Below the pieces are notes generated by a model, which saw only the letters and a program-made list of their open reading frames with translations, had not been told where the DNA came from and made no database searches. The position numbers and the translations under genes are program-made. Of a stretch of 53,386 bases of DNA, positions 1-8,478 are shown piece by piece. Source of the DNA: Candidatus Brocadiaceae bacterium (GTDB lineage: Bacteria; Planctomycetota; Brocadiia; SM23-32); NCBI GenBank assembly GCA_012728835.1, contig JAAYEJ010000080.1, positions 1-53,386 of the forward strand, given 5' to 3'. The stretch's first letter is position 1; the number at the start of each line of letters is the position of its first letter.

Positions 1-420
1 CGGCGTGAACCGTCCGTGCAAGTGGAGGGCCGCGCTCCGTCGCGGCCGGGGATGGCAGGCAGCCGGTGATTGCAGGAGCGGGCACGACGGAGCGTGCCCC
101 TCCAACGGCGTGAACCGTTCGTGCAAGTGGAGGGCCGCGCTCCGTCGCGGCCGGGGATGGCGAGCGGCCGGTGATTGCAGGAGCGGGCACGACGGAGCGT
201 GCCCCTCCAACGGCGTGAACCGTGCGTGCAAGTGGAGGGCCGCGCTCCGTCGCGGCCGGGGATGGCGAGCGGCCGGTGATTGCAGGAGCGGGCACGACGG
301 AGCGTGCCCCTCCAACGGCGTGAACCGGGCGTGCAAGTGGAGGGCCGCGCTCCGTCGCGGCCGGGGATGGCGAGCGGCCGGTCATTGCGAGAGCGGGCAC
401 GACGGAGCGTGCCCCTCCAG
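1..420. repeat. Four tandem copies of a 105-bp GC-rich repeat
   Basis: Copies begin at 1, 106, 211 and 316, an exact 105-bp period with only a few substitutions. Each unit holds two near-inverse arms: one reads ggagggccgcgctccgtcg, and the other, about 60 bp on, reads cgacggagcgtgcccctcc. A single unit could therefore fold into a long imperfect hairpin. Because 105 is a multiple of 3 the array stays open in one frame, but the resulting peptide is basic and repetitive and has no credible start, so I do not call it coding. The array reaches the left window edge, so the true copy number is unknown. Confidence 0.93.
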
Positions 421-461
421 CGGGGTCCCGGGCGTCGTGCGCACGCGCCCCCCCCGTCTTG

Positions 462-491
462 TTGCCGGCGGTACCCGGCGGCTGCTATACT
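462..491 (+). promoter_or_regulatory. Sigma70-like promoter of the O-antigen ligase gene
   Basis: A ttgccg -35 box (462-467), an 18-nt spacer and a tatact -10 box (486-491) end 18 bp before the proposed ATG at 510. This leaves a very short leader. It lies just after the 105-bp repeat array. Confidence 0.55.
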
Positions 492-509
492 CCTGCGAAC
501 GTGTACGCC

Positions 510-2729
510 ATGAAGAAACCGTCCGCCGCCCGATTGTGCTATCTTCTTCTGCTGGCCTGCTTTCCGGCCAGCATGCTGCCGGTGATCTGGCTGTCGCCGG
601 CCATGCACGACTGGATGGCCGCGCACGCACGTCGGCTGTACGACGCCCTGTGGCACATCTACCCCTTCCTGCCGTCCTGGCCGCAGTACTTCGCCTTGCA
701 GACGCTGGCGGCGGCCCTGCTGATCTGCGCCGCCGTCCGCCGGCCGAGGCCGCACGAGGCGTCGGAGGCCGCCCGCCCGCGGCCGCCCCTGCTGTTCCCC
801 GCGCTGGTGGCCGGCTACGCGGCATGGGCCGGCCTGTCCTGCTTCTGGTCGGCATGGCCCTACGGCACCCGCGCCTACTTCATCCGGGAACTGCCCTTCT
901 ACGTTCTCTGCATCGCCGCTTACTTCCTGTGCGGCCGGCCGGGTCGGTGGCGGACGGTTGCGCGGGTCTTCGTCGTATGCGCCGTGGCCGAGGCCGCGCT
1001 GCAGACGGTCATCATCGTCGCCTCCTATCTGGGCGGCGGGGTCGAGCCGCCGGCGGGCCGTGCCCTGACGCTCCGCTACGTCTTCCTCAAGCGCGCCATC
1101 TTCTACAGCAACTGCAACTTCGGCTCCGCGCTCCTCCTGACGGCGGGCCTGACGGCCATCGGGCTGGCCGCCGGACGCGTGTCGGCCGAACGCCCCCGTG
1201 CCCGACAGGCCGCTCTGCTCGCGGCCGGCACGGCGGCCGTCCTGGCGGTTCTGGGGTTCGTCTTCCTGACGGCCGGGTCGCTGGCCGGCCTGATCGCGGC
1301 GGCCGTCGGCGGGGCCGCCTACCTGGCCTGCTTCCTGCCCCGGCGCGCGCAGCAGCGGCTGGCCGCACTCGTCGTCGTCCTCGGCCTCGGGGCCGCCGTC
1401 GCCCTGCTGGCATCGGACCGCCTGTGGACGGGCACCGCCCGGGCGCTGCTCTCTCCGCACCGCACGACGCATCTGCGGGTCATCGACTGGATGGCGGCCG
1501 GGCGGATGTTCGCCCGCAGGCCGGTCCACGGCTGGGGCATGGGCACGTTCCCCGCCGTCCATGCGCGCTTCTTCCCGCCGCTGGCCCGCGAGCTGCCCTT
1601 TTTGAAGGACATCCAGACGACGCACCCGCACAACGAGTTCGCGCGGATCGCGGCCGAACAGGGCGCGGTGGGACTCGGCCTCTACCTGGCGATCCTGGCC
1701 TGCGCGCTGACGGTCGCCTTCCGCGCCCTGCGGACGCGTCCCCTGCGCGAGCGCCTCCCGGGATACGCGCTCTGGGCCGGCTCGCTCACGTTCATCGTGC
1801 AGAGCGCCTTCGGCAAGGCGCCCATGAACTGGAGCTTCGCCGCGAACCAGTGGCTCCTGCTCGGCGTGCTGGCCTCGGCCCGCCACTGGCGGACGGAACC
1901 GGCCCCGGCGCCCGCGGCCGGGCAGGCGCCGCGCACCGTGGCGGGATGGATCGCCCTGCTGGCGGTGGCCGCCGGCGTGGGCTGGTTCTGGTGGGAGTGG
2001 GCGCTCGGCGGCTACGCGGCGATGGTCTCCTACCACCAGGCCCACATCGCGCACAGGCGCCTGCACGAGAAGGACGGACAGGAGAAGCGCTTCGCCGAGT
2101 TCGTGGCCGCGGTGGACGCCAGCCGGCCGCGCTTCCTGTGGCCCGACCAGATCATCAACGCCGACTACACGGCCGGGTGGTTCCTGACCAGTCAGGAGCG
2201 GTGGGCGGAGGCCCGCGACAGGCTTCAGGAGGTCCAGCGCACCGTGCCCGAGTTCCAGAAGACCCGCCTGCTGCTGGCCGAATGCCACCTGAACCTGGGC
2301 CGGGCGGACGCCGCACGGGCGGAACTGGCCGAGTACATCGCCCGTGCCCCGCACGACATGGCGGGCTACGACCTGCTGGCCCGCGTCGACCCGGCGGAGG
2401 CAACGCGCGCGCTCGAAGCGCACGTCCTGCCCCGGCTCTCGCTCCGGCGCCACTGGATCATCCGGGACATCCCCGAGACCGACGAAGTGCACCGCCTGCT
2501 GAACCTGTACGTCCAGATGGGGCACGCGGCCGCCGCCCGCGAGCTGATGAACCGCGTCCAGCGCTTCCAGCGGGAGGACCTGGGACGGGGCACGTACGAG
2601 GCGGCCGACGAGGTCCGGGCGCTGGAAGCCCGCTACGACACGGCGGACCGCCCCGCGCTGGCCGCCCGCCTGCGGCGGATGTTCCCCGAAATCTGGCCCG
2701 ACGACGCGCCCGCCGGCACGGACCGCTGA
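510..2729 (+). CDS. O-antigen ligase / Wzy-type membrane polymerase with TPR-like tail
   Basis: A 739-residue membrane protein of the Wzy_C (O-antigen ligase/polymerase) superfamily, expected to join or polymerise lipid-linked glycans at the outer face of the inner membrane. Residues 1 to about 510 carry many hydrophobic helices. The signature loop HPHNEFARIAAEQGAVG, with H374-N375-E376, is the typical periplasmic catalytic motif. Residues about 540-739 are soluble, with alternating Leu/Ala helices like TPRs, as in many WaaL-like proteins of this group. The ATG at 510 (MKKPSAAR) is preferred over an upstream in-frame ATG at 459 because a positively charged N-terminus leads straight into the first helix and the promoter -10 box lies between the two. 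The gene stands alone and ends 27 bp from the convergent spoVG. Confidence 0.85.
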   Translation: MKKPSAARLCYLLLLACFPASMLPVIWLSPAMHDWMAAHARRLYDALWHIYPFLPSWPQYFALQTLAAALLICAAVRRPRPHEASEAARPRPPLLFPALVAGYAAWAGLSCFWSAWPYGTRAYFIRELPFYVLCIAAYFLCGRPGRWRTVARVFVVCAVAEAALQTVIIVASYLGGGVEPPAGRALTLRYVFLKRAIFYSNCNFGSALLLTAGLTAIGLAAGRVSAERPRARQAALLAAGTAAVLAVLGFVFLTAGSLAGLIAAAVGGAAYLACFLPRRAQQRLAALVVVLGLGAAVALLASDRLWTGTARALLSPHRTTHLRVIDWMAAGRMFARRPVHGWGMGTFPAVHARFFPPLARELPFLKDIQTTHPHNEFARIAAEQGAVGLGLYLAILACALTVAFRALRTRPLRERLPGYALWAGSLTFIVQSAFGKAPMNWSFAANQWLLLGVLASARHWRTEPAPAPAAGQAPRTVAGWIALLAVAAGVGWFWWEWALGGYAAMVSYHQAHIAHRRLHEKDGQEKRFAEFVAAVDASRPRFLWPDQIINADYTAGWFLTSQERWAEARDRLQEVQRTVPEFQKTRLLLAECHLNLGRADAARAELAEYIARAPHDMAGYDLLARVDPAEATRALEAHVLPRLSLRRHWIIRDIPETDEVHRLLNLYVQMGHAAAARELMNRVQRFQREDLGRGTYEAADEVRALEARYDTADRPALAARLRRMFPEIWPDDAPAGTDR

Positions 2730-2756
2730 ACGGCCCCGACGCGGACTCCCGGACGC

Positions 2757-3464
2757 TCAGAGGATGCCCTCGCCGAACCCGCCCCGCTTCCTGTCCGCGC
2801 GGGACCGCGGTCGCGACGGACTCCCGGCGCTGGGGCTCTCTGCGGGGGCCTCTTCGGGCTCCTCGTCCGGCTCGGGCTCGGGCTCGGGCTCGCGAACGGC
2901 CGATTCGTCGTCCGGTTCGAGATCCCCGGCGCACGGCGCCGGTTCGTCCGACACGGCGGCCGAGGGCGGATCGTCCTCGAAGACGTCCAGGACCGGGCGG
3001 GCCGCTTCCTCCTCGGGCTCCTCCCAGGGGCTCTCGTCGGTCTCCTCCGGCGACTCGTCCACCTCGTCGGAGAGAGGCTCCTCGTCGAGGGTCTCGTCCC
3101 GCGCCCCCGCCACGACGTCCCGGTAGGCGGCCAGAACGGTCTCCTGGAGCGTCTCCCGACACGGGGTGTTGATGGGGTGGGCGACGTCGACGTGCGACTT
3201 CTCGGTAGCCTTGTCGGCCCTGTCCTGGCCGAGGCGCTTGCCGCATTCCCCGCAGAACGCGGCCCGCAGCTCGTTCTTGCCGCCGCACCCCGGGCAGTTG
3301 TCCGTAAGCTTCCGGCTGGGCATGGCCACGAACAGGCCCTTGCGCCCTTCGATCACTCGCAGGTCATGGACGACGAAATCCCCGTCGATGGTGATGCTGC
3401 AAAAGGCCCGCAGCCGGTCGGACCGATTGCGCATCAGCTTCACGCGCACCTCAGTGATATTCAA
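2757..3464 (-). CDS. spoVG: SpoVG-family RNA/DNA-binding regulator with inserted zinc ribbon and acidic tail
   Basis: A 235-residue protein. Residues 1-50 (NITEVRVKL ... VVHDLRVIEGRKGLFVAMPSRK) and 92-115 (VDVAHPINTPCRETLQ) are the two halves of classical SpoVG, a small nucleic-acid-binding regulator usually about 90-100 residues long. Between them is a zinc ribbon with C57, C60, C71 and C74 (CPGC-X10-CGEC). Beyond residue 120 the chain is almost wholly acidic with an EPEPEPEP run, then a short basic end (DRKRGG). The start is TTG at 3464, after a ggaagggg Shine-Dalgarno. That TTG overlaps the TGA stop of ispE (shared TTGA), so translation is probably coupled. In Bacillus spoVG also lies near ispE. 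Zinc binding by the insertion is inferred from the cysteine spacing. Confidence 0.88.
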   Translation of the reverse strand: MNITEVRVKLMRNRSDRLRAFCSITIDGDFVVHDLRVIEGRKGLFVAMPSRKLTDNCPGCGGKNELRAAFCGECGKRLGQDRADKATEKSHVDVAHPINTPCRETLQETVLAAYRDVVAGARDETLDEEPLSDEVDESPEETDESPWEEPEEEAARPVLDVFEDDPPSAAVSDEPAPCAGDLEPDDESAVREPEPEPEPDEEPEEAPAESPSAGSPSRPRSRADRKRGGFGEGIL

Positions 3465-4402
3465 CGATGTCCCCTTCCGCAGGTCAGCGACAGAATGGAG
3501 CCGTTCCAGGCAGGCATGCTGCGCACCGCATGGCAGGGCGTGCCCAGTGCGGTGGTGAGCCGGTTTGCCGTATGCACGGCCTCGCTCTCCCCCCCGGCGA
3601 CGACCAGAAAGGCGGAACCGCTGCCCGTCAACATCGCGCCTCGGCGGCGGTCGCCCTCGCCGGCCTCGCTCAGTCTCTCCCACAGTTGCCGTAGTTCCGT
3701 CTGCAGCGCCAACGCCGTTTCCTGCAGGTCATTGCGCAGCGAAGCCGCCAGCAGAACGGCGTTCCCTGTTCGCAGGGCCTCCAGTACATTCTTACGCGCC
3801 TGCGCGCAGTCTGTCAAGCCGTGCCGCCAGCACGCGTAGACCCGGCCCGTGGCGCTGTGGCAGGCGGGCGTCACCAGAACGTAGTGCATCGGCGCCGGGC
3901 ACTCCAGCGGCGTCACCCGTTCGCCACGGCCCTCGCAGAGCGCGGTGCCTCCCCGGACGAAGAACGGGATGTCCGAGCCCAGCTCCCCCGCCAGGCCCTC
4001 CAGGGCGTCGACGGAGAGCCCCAGCCCCCACAGATGCGACAGGGCCAACAGCGTGACCGCGCAGTCCGAACTGCCTCCCCCCAGCCCGCCCCCGATGGGG
4101 ATGCGCTTGCGGAGCCGGATCTCGGCCCCCCGCCGCACGCCACAGCGGGCCTGCAGGGCCCGGGCCGCCCGCACGACCAGGTTCTCGTCCGCCTCGCCCA
4201 GGCCGGGGTGGTCGCAGGAGAGCACAACGTCGGCGTCCGCCCGGGGTGCGAACTCGACCTCGTCGCACAGGCTCACGGCCTGCATCACGGTGCGTATCTC
4301 GTGATAGCCGTCCGGGCGGCGCCCGAGCACCTCCAGGTACACGTTCACTTTGGCCGGCGCGTGCACACGCAGCGTGCGCCCGCCCGGGAGGCGCTCACTC
4401 AT
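3461..4402 (-). CDS. ispE: 4-diphosphocytidyl-2-C-methyl-D-erythritol kinase
   Basis: A 313-residue GHMP-family kinase of the non-mevalonate (MEP) isoprenoid pathway; it phosphorylates the 2-hydroxyl of CDP-methylerythritol with ATP. Visible signatures are the N-terminal HAPAKVNVYLEVLGRRPDGYH (substrate/catalytic Lys18), the glycine-rich phosphate loop PIGGGLGGGSSD (residues 102-113), GSDIPFF, and the C-terminal GSGSAFL motif. Length matches the family. The ATG at 4402 overlaps the end of rsmD by 8 bp, and its own stop overlaps the start of spoVG, so it is translated inside a tightly coupled operon. Confidence 0.96.
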   Translation of the reverse strand: MSERLPGGRTLRVHAPAKVNVYLEVLGRRPDGYHEIRTVMQAVSLCDEVEFAPRADADVVLSCDHPGLGEADENLVVRAARALQARCGVRRGAEIRLRKRIPIGGGLGGGSSDCAVTLLALSHLWGLGLSVDALEGLAGELGSDIPFFVRGGTALCEGRGERVTPLECPAPMHYVLVTPACHSATGRVYACWRHGLTDCAQARKNVLEALRTGNAVLLAASLRNDLQETALALQTELRQLWERLSEAGEGDRRRGAMLTGSGSAFLVVAGGESEAVHTANRLTTALGTPCHAVRSMPAWNGSILSLTCGRGHR

Positions 4403-4985
4403 CCGCCGCCTCCTGCGACACTTCCAGGAACGTGAGCTGGCTGTGGCCGTAGACGCGGCGGTCCCACTCCGCGAAGCGCTCGCTCGGCCACCCGGCGGGT
4501 TCCATCGGCCGATGGTGGAGCGCGAGCACCGCCGTCGGGCGGATCCAACCGCCCACCAGCGCCTCCAGCACGCCGAAGAGCCGCCGGCGGCCCGCTTCCT
4601 CGTCCACCAGCGCATACGGCGGATCGACAAGCACGATGTCCGCCGGCACCCCCTCGATCCGATACGGCAGAGGGCTCAACGCCAGCGCATCCGCGCGCAC
4701 GATCTCGCAGCGGTCCGTCATGCGGCACCGTTCGGCATTGCGGCCGATCAGCCTGACCAGCGCGCCGTCCTGCTCGACGAACACGCAACTCCGCGCCCCC
4801 CGGCTGAGCGCCTCCAGGCCAAGCGCGCCGCTGCCGCTGAAGAGGTCCAGTACCCGGGCGTCTTCGAGCAGGTGGCGCAGAATCGCGAAAAGGGGCTCCT
4901 TGACGCGGTCCAGCATCGGCCGAAGCGCCGGGTCGGGAAGGGACTGCAGCCTTGTGGCACGCGCCGTGCCGGCGATGATCCTCAC
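4395..4985 (-). CDS. rsmD: 16S rRNA (guanine966-N2)-methyltransferase RsmD
   Basis: A 196-residue Rossmann-fold methyltransferase that methylates G966 of 16S rRNA during 30S assembly. The N-terminus (RIIAGTARATRLQ), the SAM-binding DLFSGSGALG (residues 47-56) and the catalytic DPPY (121-124) are the standard RsmD signatures, and the length is typical. The start is GTG at 4985: it overlaps the TGA stop of lpxI in a GTGA junction and gives the canonical N-terminus directly. It sits between lpxI and ispE in the operon. Confidence 0.94.
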   Translation of the reverse strand: MRIIAGTARATRLQSLPDPALRPMLDRVKEPLFAILRHLLEDARVLDLFSGSGALGLEALSRGARSCVFVEQDGALVRLIGRNAERCRMTDRCEIVRADALALSPLPYRIEGVPADIVLVDPPYALVDEEAGRRRLFGVLEALVGGWIRPTAVLALHHRPMEPAGWPSERFAEWDRRVYGHSQLTFLEVSQEAADE

Positions 4986-5851
4986 TGGCCGACCTCCTCG
5001 ATCTCGCGGGGCCCGACGGCGATGATGCAGACGCCCGCCCGATCGCCGCGGGCGGCAACCTCGGCCGCGTCCAGGAGGATGGTCCGCCCGGCCTCGATGG
5101 CGAGCACGGCCACGCCGGACCGTTCGAGCACGTCCACCGTGTCCGGCCCGATCGAGGGGATGTCGAAGCGGTCGTCGTGGCCTTCCTTGGCCACCTTGAC
5201 GGCGACCGCTCCCTTGCGGGCCAGCGTCCCGCCGCGTTCGAGCGTCGCGTCGGTGCCGTCGATGCCCTCCACGGCGATCACCGCGCATTCCTTCACGACG
5301 ATGCACTGGCCGATCTGCATGGCGGCGATCTGCTTGACCAGGGGCCAGCCGTAGCGGATGTCGGCCCACTGGGCGCGCGTGGGGGCGCGGCGCGTGACGG
5401 GGCCGGGGCTGGACAGCAGGTCGGGGCAGCACTCCGGCACACTGCGCACGCGAATGCCTTCCCGCTCGAACTCATCCACCAGGGCGCCCAGGATCGTGTG
5501 GTCGCCCTTGCTGGCCAGCCGGCTGTACCACATCTTCACGCTGCGCCAGTCCGGCAGCAGGGCGGCCTTGCACCCGAACATCCGCCCCTTGCGGATCGAG
5601 CCGCACAGGAGCATCTCGCGGGCACCGCACCTGCGCAGGATCGCAATCCAGCGCCCCAGCTTGGCCAGCCCGGTCCAGTAGGTCTCGTCGGCGGCCGCCT
5701 CCAGCGCTGCGTCCGCCTCCCCCTCGATGCCGATGGCCACGACGCGCACGCCCCTGGCGCGCAACGACTCGGCCACGCGCAGCGGCAGCAGCCCGCCCCC
5801 GCACAGGATGCCCATGCACCGGCTCGACCCGCTGTCCTGCGCCTCGCCCAT
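4982..5851 (-). CDS. lpxI: UDP-2,3-diacylglucosamine pyrophosphatase LpxI
   Basis: A 289-residue LpxI-family protein, the alternative to LpxH in lipid A synthesis, that splits UDP-2,3-diacylglucosamine to lipid X and UMP at the membrane surface. The N-terminus shows the GILCGGGLLPLRVAESLR glycine loop. The C-terminal part carries the conserved AVEGIDGTDATLERGG, KVAKEGHDDRFDIPSIG and IEAGRTILLD blocks typical of LpxI. The ATG at 5851 is 3 bp after the proA stop. Its presence supports a lipid A-containing outer membrane. Confidence 0.93.
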   Translation of the reverse strand: MGEAQDSGSSRCMGILCGGGLLPLRVAESLRARGVRVVAIGIEGEADAALEAAADETYWTGLAKLGRWIAILRRCGAREMLLCGSIRKGRMFGCKAALLPDWRSVKMWYSRLASKGDHTILGALVDEFEREGIRVRSVPECCPDLLSSPGPVTRRAPTRAQWADIRYGWPLVKQIAAMQIGQCIVVKECAVIAVEGIDGTDATLERGGTLARKGAVAVKVAKEGHDDRFDIPSIGPDTVDVLERSGVAVLAIEAGRTILLDAAEVAARGDRAGVCIIAVGPREIEEVGQ

Positions 5852-5854
5852 CGC

Positions 5855-7111
5855 TCAGGTCCTCAACTGGCCGCGGCCCGTGACGCGCCACTTGTAGGTG
5901 GTCAGTTCCTCCAGCGCCATCGGACCGCGTGCGTGGAGCTTGTCGGTGCTGATGCCGATCTCGGCGCCCAGGCCCATCTGCTCGCCGTCGTTGAAGCGCG
6001 TGGTGGTGTTGACGAACACGGCCGCCGAGTCCACTTCGTCGACGAACCGGCGCGCGCTGTCCAGATCGCGCGTCACGATCGCATCGCTGTGGTGGGAGCC
6101 GTAGCGGTTGATGTGCTCGATCGCCTCCCGGACGTTCCGCACGATGCGCACCGAGAGGACCAGGTCCAGGTACTCGGCCGTCCAGTCCTCCACCGTGGCC
6201 CGCTTCATGCCCGGGAACCTGCCGCAGCACTCCTCGCACCCGCGCAGTTCCACCCCTTCGCGTTCGAAGACGGGCCGCATCTTCGTCCAGAACGCCTCGG
6301 CGATGTCCTGGTGGACCAGGAGCGTCTCCATGGCATTGCAGACGCCCGGGCGCTGGCACTTGGCGTTGTGGCAGATCGAGACGGCCATGTCCAGGTCCGC
6401 GCCGGCGTCCACGTAGGTGTGGCAGACCCCCTCGTAGTGCTTGATGACGGGGATGGTCGAGTTCTCGACCACCATGCGGATCAGCCCCTTGCCGCCGCGG
6501 GGGATGACCAGGTCCACGCAGGCATCGGCGTGCAGGAGTTCGGCCACGACCGCGCGGTCGGGCGTCTGGACCATCTGGGCGGCCGCCGGGTCGATGCCCG
6601 ATTCCTCGCAGGCGCGGGCGATCAGGTTGTGGATGGCCACGTTCGAATGGATGGCCTCCTTTCCCCCGCGCAGGATGACGGCGTTTCCGCTCTTCAGGCA
6701 GAGCGCCGCGGCGTCGGCCGTCACGTTGGGGCGCGATTCGTAGATCATGCAGATCACGCCGATCGGCACGCGCACCTTGTCCACGGTCAGCCCGTTGGGC
6801 AGCGTCCATCCGTCGATGATCCGCCCGACCGGGTCGCGCAGGGCGGCCACCTTTCGGACGGCGGCGGCCATGGCCTCGATGCGCGAGTCGGACAGATCCA
6901 GCCGGTCGAGCATGGCCGCCGAGAGGCCGGCGTCGCGGCCGGCCTGCAGGTCCTTCGCGTTGGCGGCCTTCAGTCCCCCGCGCTCCTCGAGCAGGAGGCA
7001 CGCCAGGCGCTCGAGCACGGCGTCCTTCTCGGCCGTCGTCGCCCGGGCCACCGAGGCCGAGGCCGCCCGGGCCGCCTGAGTCAGTCCATTCACGTAGGCC
7101 GCGATATCCAT
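5855..7111 (-). CDS. proA: Glutamate-5-semialdehyde dehydrogenase (gamma-glutamyl phosphate reductase)
   Basis: A 418-residue cytoplasmic NADPH-dependent dehydrogenase of proline biosynthesis; it reduces gamma-glutamyl phosphate to the semialdehyde. Family blocks are clear: VPIGVICMIYESRPNVT, SGNAVILRGGKEA, VIPRGGKGLI, VIKHYEGVCHTYVD and the catalytic cysteine in RPGVCNAMETLLV (Cys258). Length is normal. The ATG at 7111 follows a gagg element about 10 bp upstream. No proB lies in the window. Confidence 0.96.
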   Translation of the reverse strand: MDIAAYVNGLTQAARAASASVARATTAEKDAVLERLACLLLEERGGLKAANAKDLQAGRDAGLSAAMLDRLDLSDSRIEAMAAAVRKVAALRDPVGRIIDGWTLPNGLTVDKVRVPIGVICMIYESRPNVTADAAALCLKSGNAVILRGGKEAIHSNVAIHNLIARACEESGIDPAAAQMVQTPDRAVVAELLHADACVDLVIPRGGKGLIRMVVENSTIPVIKHYEGVCHTYVDAGADLDMAVSICHNAKCQRPGVCNAMETLLVHQDIAEAFWTKMRPVFEREGVELRGCEECCGRFPGMKRATVEDWTAEYLDLVLSVRIVRNVREAIEHINRYGSHHSDAIVTRDLDSARRFVDEVDSAAVFVNTTTRFNDGEQMGLGAEIGISTDKLHARGPMALEELTTYKWRVTGRGQLRT

Positions 7112-7158
7112 CGGTCTCGTACCTCACATCCTCGGGGGCCGGCCGCGGCCCCGGCGCC

Positions 7159-7614
7159 TCACGCACGCCGGCGCCGGAGCGCAGCCGCGATATTCGCCGC
7201 GGCGAACGTGAACCCGGCCAGGACGAACGCCGCCCCCGGCAGAGCCAGGGGCAGGTGTTGCCACGTCAGAACGGTCCGCCAGGCCGGCCTCGGGCGCTCG
7301 GGGGCGCGGACGGGCGTGGGCCCGGCCGGCAGGTCGTCGAACTCCATCACCTGTTCGCCCGGCGCCACGAAGCCCAGGTCCACCCGGGCCACCGCCTCGA
7401 TGGCCTCGGGCGAATTCATCAGGGCGTCCCGTTCGGCCTGGGCCAGGCGCACTTCGTGCTCCAGTTGCAGCAGCCTCTCCTCCAGCCGGGCCTGCCGCGC
7501 CAGCATGCCGTCCAGCACGCGCCCGCCCCGGGCAAGGACCGCGCCGAAGAATGCCGCCACGACGGTCGTCACCAGCACCGGCAGCCAGAACGTCCTGGCC
7601 GAGAAGACACCCAT
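7159..7614 (-). CDS. FtsB/DivIC-like septum formation initiator protein
   Basis: A 151-residue protein with an N-terminal transmembrane helix (residues about 9-30), then a coiled coil rich in Leu/Glu/Arg (35-65, LEERLLQLEHEVRLAQAERDA), then ALMNSPEAIEAVARVDLGFVAPGEQV, the usual FtsB/DivIC block. This family links FtsL and FtsQ in the divisome. The tail after residue 118 has a second hydrophobic segment (ALPGAAFVLAGFTFAAANIAAA) and ends RRRR, which ordinary FtsB lacks. The ATG at 7614 follows gggaggg. It is the first gene of the operon that continues into proA, lpxI, rsmD, ispE and spoVG. Confidence 0.75.
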   Translation of the reverse strand: MGVFSARTFWLPVLVTTVVAAFFGAVLARGGRVLDGMLARQARLEERLLQLEHEVRLAQAERDALMNSPEAIEAVARVDLGFVAPGEQVMEFDDLPAGPTPVRAPERPRPAWRTVLTWQHLPLALPGAAFVLAGFTFAAANIAAALRRRRA

Positions 7615-7649
7615 CCGTCCCTCCCGATCGGGCACACGCTCGCCCGCAC

Positions 7650-7679
7650 ATGATACACTGCAACCGAAGCCGGCGCGAA
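7650..7679 (-). promoter_or_regulatory. Weak candidate promoter of the ftsB-proA-lpxI-rsmD-ispE-spoVG operon
   Basis: On the minus strand a tatcat -10 box (7650-7655) lies 36 bp before the ATG at 7614, with only a weak ttcgcg match at -35 (18-nt spacer). It faces away from the strong psd promoter. Confidence 0.35.
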
Positions 7680-7713
7680 GGACTGGCCGATGCGGGCCCC
7701 CGGGGCCGGCGAT

Positions 7714-7742
7714 TTGACAGCCCGCCCGCCATGTGGAATACT
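7714..7742 (+). promoter_or_regulatory. Strong sigma70-like promoter of psd
   Basis: A perfect ttgaca -35 box (7714-7719), a 17-nt spacer and an aatact -10 box (7737-7742), 43 bp before the ATG of psd. One of the clearest promoters in the window. Confidence 0.75.
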
Positions 7743-7785
7743 GCCTGACATCCTCCAAGCAGCCTCTCGCACGATCGGCGGACCC

Positions 7786-8478
7786 ATGCGCATCCCCCTG
7801 GCCCGATACGGCACCGGCACCCTGCTGACGGGCACCGCGCTGCTGGCCGCCGCGGCCGCCGCGGGGCTCTGGCTCTTCCCGCCGCTCGCCGTCGTCGCCG
7901 CGATCCTGTGGCTCTGGATGCTCTGGTTCTTCCGCGATCCGGAACGGAACGCCCGCTGTGGCCCGGAGGACCTGCTCAGCCCGGCCGACGGGACCGTGCG
8001 CGACGTCGAGGAGGTGGACGCGCCGGGCTTCCTCGACGGGAGGGCGGTCCGGATCGGCGTCTTCATGTCCGTCTTCAACGTGCATGTGAACCGCTCGCCG
8101 GCCGACGCGGGCGTCGGCTGGATCAGCTACCACCCGGGCGCATTCCACGACGCGCGCGACCGCCGGGCCTGCCGGAACGAACACAACCTGATCGGGCTCC
8201 AGCTCGCCGGCGGACGCCGCATCCTCGTCAACCAGATTGCGGGCAGGATCGCCCGGCGCATCGTCTGCGAGCCCCAGGTGGGCGCGCAACTGGCGCGCGG
8301 GCAGCGCCTGGGCATGATCAAGTTCGGCAGCCGCGTGGAACTCTACCTCCCGCTGGCGGACGCCTACCGGGTCGCCGTGCGTCCGGGCGACCGCGTGAAG
8401 GCCGGGCTCACCGTCCTGGCCTCCCGCCCCACCGAGCCGCTCGACGACCCCGCAGCCCCGTCCACCGAAACCACATGA
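7786..8478 (+). CDS. psd: Phosphatidylserine decarboxylase proenzyme (short, archaetidylserine-type)
   Basis: A 230-residue PSD-A type proenzyme that makes phosphatidylethanolamine. There is an N-terminal membrane anchor (residues 10-48), then DPERN, LLSPADGTV, FNVHVNR, YHPGAFHDA and NEHN, all standard family blocks. The self-cleavage site is KFGSRVE, with Gly181-Ser182; cleavage makes the pyruvoyl group on the alpha chain, and the FGS form replaces the LGST of the long enterobacterial enzyme. The ATG at 7786 begins MRIPLARYG. Its TGA overlaps the next gene's ATG (ATGA), so the two are translationally coupled. Confidence 0.93.
   Translation: MRIPLARYGTGTLLTGTALLAAAAAAGLWLFPPLAVVAAILWLWMLWFFRDPERNARCGPEDLLSPADGTVRDVEEVDAPGFLDGRAVRIGVFMSVFNVHVNRSPADAGVGWISYHPGAFHDARDRRACRNEHNLIGLQLAGGRRILVNQIAGRIARRIVCEPQVGAQLARGQRLGMIKFGSRVELYLPLADAYRVAVRPGDRVKAGLTVLASRPTEPLDDPAAPSTETT

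Noticed and set aside
1-420. CRISPR array
   Set aside because: The units are contiguous with no unique spacers, 105 bp long, and no cas genes are present.
5-3172. A 1055-codon plus-strand open frame starting in the repeats
   Set aside because: It stays open only because the repeat is 105 bp and then shadows the O-antigen ligase in another frame; the peptide is repetitive and basic.
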